This document shows positions 62,014-64,000 of a stretch of 64,000 nt of DNA, piece by piece. Source of the stretch: Cohnella candidum (lineage in GTDB: Bacteria; Bacillota; Bacilli; Paenibacillales; Paenibacillaceae); the NCBI RefSeq assembly GCF_003713065.1, contig NZ_CP033433.1, forward strand, positions 2,977,001 through 3,041,000, read 5' to 3'. A program made the position numbers and the translations under genes. The stretch's first letter is position 1; every line of letters begins with the position of its first letter. The notes beneath the pieces were generated by a model. That model was not told where the DNA came from and searched no databases. It saw only the letters and a list, made by a program, of their open reading frames with translations.

Positions 62014-62097
62014 TTAACCCGCCCGCCACATATAGATGACGCCGAAAATAATGAAAACGACGGCTAGCGCGAACAAAGTTCCCCACAAATATTTCAT
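62014..62097 (-). CDS. Small membrane peptide, 27 residues
   Basis: From ATG at 62097 the minus strand reads MKYLWGTLFALAVVFIIFG, then VIYMWRAG and a TAA at 62014. GGAGG lies 10 bases upstream. It is a single membrane helix with a short charged end. It starts 19 bases after the stop of the DUF350 gene and is probably in one transcript with it. No family was recognised. Confidence 0.65.
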   Translation of the reverse strand: MKYLWGTLFALAVVFIIFGVIYMWRAG

Positions 62098-62116
62098 CCG
62101 GCAAAATCCTCCGAGT

Positions 62117-62536
62117 TTACGTCACCGCAGCGCCGATAATGTACGATAGCGAGACGGATATGATCATCGCAAGCAGGCCGACGGCCCGGTTGTCCTTCCC
62201 GATTTCCTCGTCGATCCGGAACACCGGGGTCAGGAATTCGAACAAAAAATAGGCGGCCAGCAGCAGCAAGAAACCGACCGCCGCCCACAGCAGGCTCTCA
62301 TAGATCGAGTCGTTGGCCGAGATGGAGAATCGGAAAATGTTGCAAATCCCGAAAATCTTGCCTCCCGTCGCCATCGCGGCCGCCACGTTCCCTTTGCGGA
62401 TTTCCTCCCAGCCATCGTAACGGGTGACCCGTTCGAAAACCGAGAGGAACACGATCAACGCCAAAATGCCCACCGAAAAATAAGCCAGCACCGACGCCAA
62501 AGGATACTTCATTAAAGAATCGATCGCGTCCTGCAT
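62117..62536 (-). CDS. DUF350-family membrane protein
   Basis: 139 residues with four membrane helices (VLAYFSVGILALIVFLSVF; NVAAAMATGGKIFGICNIF; LLWAAVGFLLLLAAYFLFEF; VGLLAMIISVSLSYIIGAAV). The pattern, with TRYDGWEEIRKGN and DEEIGKDNRAVG, matches DUF350. Function is unknown. The MutS2 gene ends 13 bases upstream on the same strand. Confidence 0.85.
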   Translation of the reverse strand: MQDAIDSLMKYPLASVLAYFSVGILALIVFLSVFERVTRYDGWEEIRKGNVAAAMATGGKIFGICNIFRFSISANDSIYESLLWAAVGFLLLLAAYFLFEFLTPVFRIDEEIGKDNRAVGLLAMIISVSLSYIIGAAVT

Positions 62537-62549
62537 GGAATCCCCTCCG

Positions 62550-64000
62550 TCAATGGAGTTCGGCGACCGTCACGCCCGCGCCGCCTTCCCCGTAATGGCC
62601 GAGCCGGAAGCTTTTCACGTGCTTGTGCCTGCGCAGGAAATCCTGCACTCCCGTGCGCAAAGCGCCGGTGCCTTTACCATGGATGACGTAGACTTGGCCC
62701 AAGTTGGCCAAAAACGCTTCGTCGAGGAACCGATCGACCTCGAGGATCGCTTCGTCCAGCGTGGCGCCCCGCAAATCGAGCTCGCTCCGCATGTTCTCGT
62801 CCCTCGTGCGTTTCACCGAAGCTCCCGCGGATTTGGCCGGCGTTTTGGCTTGCGGTTTTTTACCCATCGGTTCGAGATCGGCCAGCGCGACTTTCATTTT
62901 CATGATGCCGAGCTGCACGACGGCTTCGGCGTTCCCGGTCAGCTCCACGACATGGCCTTTCTGGCCGCCTAGGGAGTGCACCCTCACTTCGTCGCCGGGC
63001 TCGATTTTCGCCGTTTTGGCGCCCGCCGCGGCGCGCGGACGTGCAGCCGGAGCCGGCACCGCGTCCTCCAGCCGCCGCCGGGACTCGATCAGCTTATGCT
63101 CCTTGATCGAAGCGCCTTCCTCCAGGGCCATTTTGCGAAGATCGGAGATGATCTCCTCCGCTTCCCGCCTGGCTTTGGCGACGGATTGCCGCGCTTCCTC
63201 GCGAGCCTCGTCGAGCAGCTTGACCTTCTGCTCTTGAAAACGGCTGCGCTCCTCTTCGATCTGCTGCCGGAGCTTCTCCACTTCCGCACGGAGACGTTCC
63301 GCCGTCACCCGCTCCGATTCCGCCCTGCGGCGGTCCTGCTCGAGAGAGGCGATCATCGTGTCCACCTTCAGCTCGTCTTCGCTCACTTCCCCCTTGGCGT
63401 GCTCGATGATGCTCCGCTTCAGGCCCAGCCGCTCGGCGATCGCGAACGCATTGCTTCGTCCAGGCACTCCGACGAGCAGACGGTACGTCGGCCGCAGCGT
63501 CGCGACGTCGAATTCCATGCTGGCATTCGTAATGCCATCGCGATTGTATGCGTACGCCTTAAGCTCGCTGTAGTGCGTCGTGGCGACGATCCGGCAGCCG
63601 ATCCGGTGAAGATGCTCCAAAATCGCGATCGCGAGCGCCGAGCCCTCGGCGGGATCGGTGCCCGCGCCGAGCTCGTCGAGCAGCACGAGGCTTTTGGCCG
63701 TCACTTGGTCCAGCATGGAGATCAGGTTCGTCATGTGGCTGGAGAACGTACTGAGGTTCTGCTCGATGCTCTGTTCGTCTCCGATATCCGCATAGATGCC
63801 GTCGAAAACGCACAAGGTGCTTCCTTCGTCCGCAGTCACGAACAGACCGGACATCGCCATCAGGCTGAGCAGGCCGATCGTTTTGAGCGAAACGGTTTTG
63901 CCGCCGGTATTCGGGCCCGTCACGATAATCGCCGAGTAGGCGCCGCCCAGCTCCACGTCGATCGGCACGACTTTCTTGGGATCGATGAGCGGGTGACGGG
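62550..64000 (-). CDS. mutS2: MutS2 family protein, N-terminus cut by window edge
   Basis: About 482 residues run from the right edge (RHPLIDPKKVVPIDVELGG) to the stop at 62550. Walker A is GPNTGGKT and Walker B LVLLDELGAGTDPAEG, followed by an ABC-type ATPase, a long coiled coil and a C-terminal Smr nuclease domain (LDLRGATLDEAILEVDRFL, YVIHGKGTGAL). MutS2 acts on recombination intermediates or stalled ribosomes, not mismatch repair. Frame is continuous to the edge. Confidence 0.95.
   Translation of the reverse strand, partial: RHPLIDPKKVVPIDVELGGAYSAIIVTGPNTGGKTVSLKTIGLLSLMAMSGLFVTADEGSTLCVFDGIYADIGDEQSIEQNLSTFSSHMTNLISMLDQVTAKSLVLLDELGAGTDPAEGSALAIAILEHLHRIGCRIVATTHYSELKAYAYNRDGITNASMEFDVATLRPTYRLLVGVPGRSNAFAIAERLGLKRSIIEHAKGEVSEDELKVDTMIASLEQDRRRAESERVTAERLRAEVEKLRQQIEEERSRFQEQKVKLLDEAREEARQSVAKARREAEEIISDLRKMALEEGASIKEHKLIESRRRLEDAVPAPAARPRAAAGAKTAKIEPGDEVRVHSLGGQKGHVVELTGNAEAVVQLGIMKMKVALADLEPMGKKPQAKTPAKSAGASVKRTRDENMRSELDLRGATLDEAILEVDRFLDEAFLANLGQVYVIHGKGTGALRTGVQDFLRRHKHVKSFRLGHYGEGGAGVTVAELH

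Noticed and set aside
1..64000. tRNA, rRNA, CRISPR array, insertion sequence, prophage or toxin-antitoxin system
   Set aside because: I saw no cloverleaf, spaced direct repeats, transposase, integrase or paired toxin-antitoxin genes anywhere in the window.

Overview
The window reads as a Gram-positive, spore-forming Firmicute of the Paenibacillus/Cohnella type. The evidence is a moderately high GC content, strong GGAGG ribosome binding sites, consensus sigma-A promoters, a T-box before thrS, an S-box before metA, YtxC and Spo0E-like sporulation proteins, liaFSR, YesM/YesN-type two-component systems and two carbohydrate ABC operons that lack an ATPase gene. Species cannot be fixed from sequence reading alone. 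No tRNA, rRNA, CRISPR array, insertion sequence or prophage was seen. Most genes are on the minus strand.

Left part (1-16.6 kb): two sugar-uptake islands. Island 1 (minus strand) is a LacI-type regulator, two permeases, a solute-binding lipoprotein and a GH2 glycosidase that runs off the left edge. A divergent orphan YesN-type response regulator faces it. A perfect 14-bp palindrome and a near copy overlap the two facing promoters. Island 2 is a YesM-like sensor kinase and YesN-like regulator upstream of a solute-binding lipoprotein, two permeases and a cytoplasmic GH5 enzyme. A GNAT acetyltransferase lies between the islands.

Middle (16.6-38.9 kb): an FMN reductase, a YcdB/YcdC-type secreted protein, glnA (of the GSI-beta type, with a GlnR/TnrA-like box), aroF with an octad-repeat leader, ispH with a DUF2062 protein, a CssRS-like two-component pair next to htrA, yugN, liaFSR, an ammonium transporter with two GlnR-like sites around its promoter, a 33-residue membrane peptide, a coiled-coil protein, a soluble chemoreceptor-like protein with its sensor domain at the C-terminus, a small sigma factor, thrS with a T-box leader, and ytxC.

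Right part (38.9-64 kb): a membrane diguanylate cyclase and an EAL protein on either side of mqnC; the SAM-riboswitch operon metA-metI-patB; corA behind a long unexplained leader; an HRDC protein behind a possible attenuator or small RNA; two small hypothetical proteins; a phosphodiester glycosidase; a 5'-3' exonuclease; an aminotransferase, M50 protease, ArsC-like protein, RluA-type pseudouridine synthase and two cobalamin genes, several of them overlapping; a Spo0E-like protein; an alaR-alaT pair; an endonuclease-like gene interrupted by an in-frame TAG; an intergenic cluster of four related repeats; a cysteine synthase coupled to a zinc-ribbon protein; a 27-residue membrane peptide with a DUF350 protein; and the C-terminal two thirds of mutS2 running off the right edge.

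Regulatory themes are nitrogen (GlnR-like boxes at glnA and amt), methionine (S-box), threonine charging (T-box), envelope stress (liaFSR and the CssRS-like pair with htrA), c-di-GMP (GGDEF and EAL) and sugar-responsive repression (LacI operators or cre sites).
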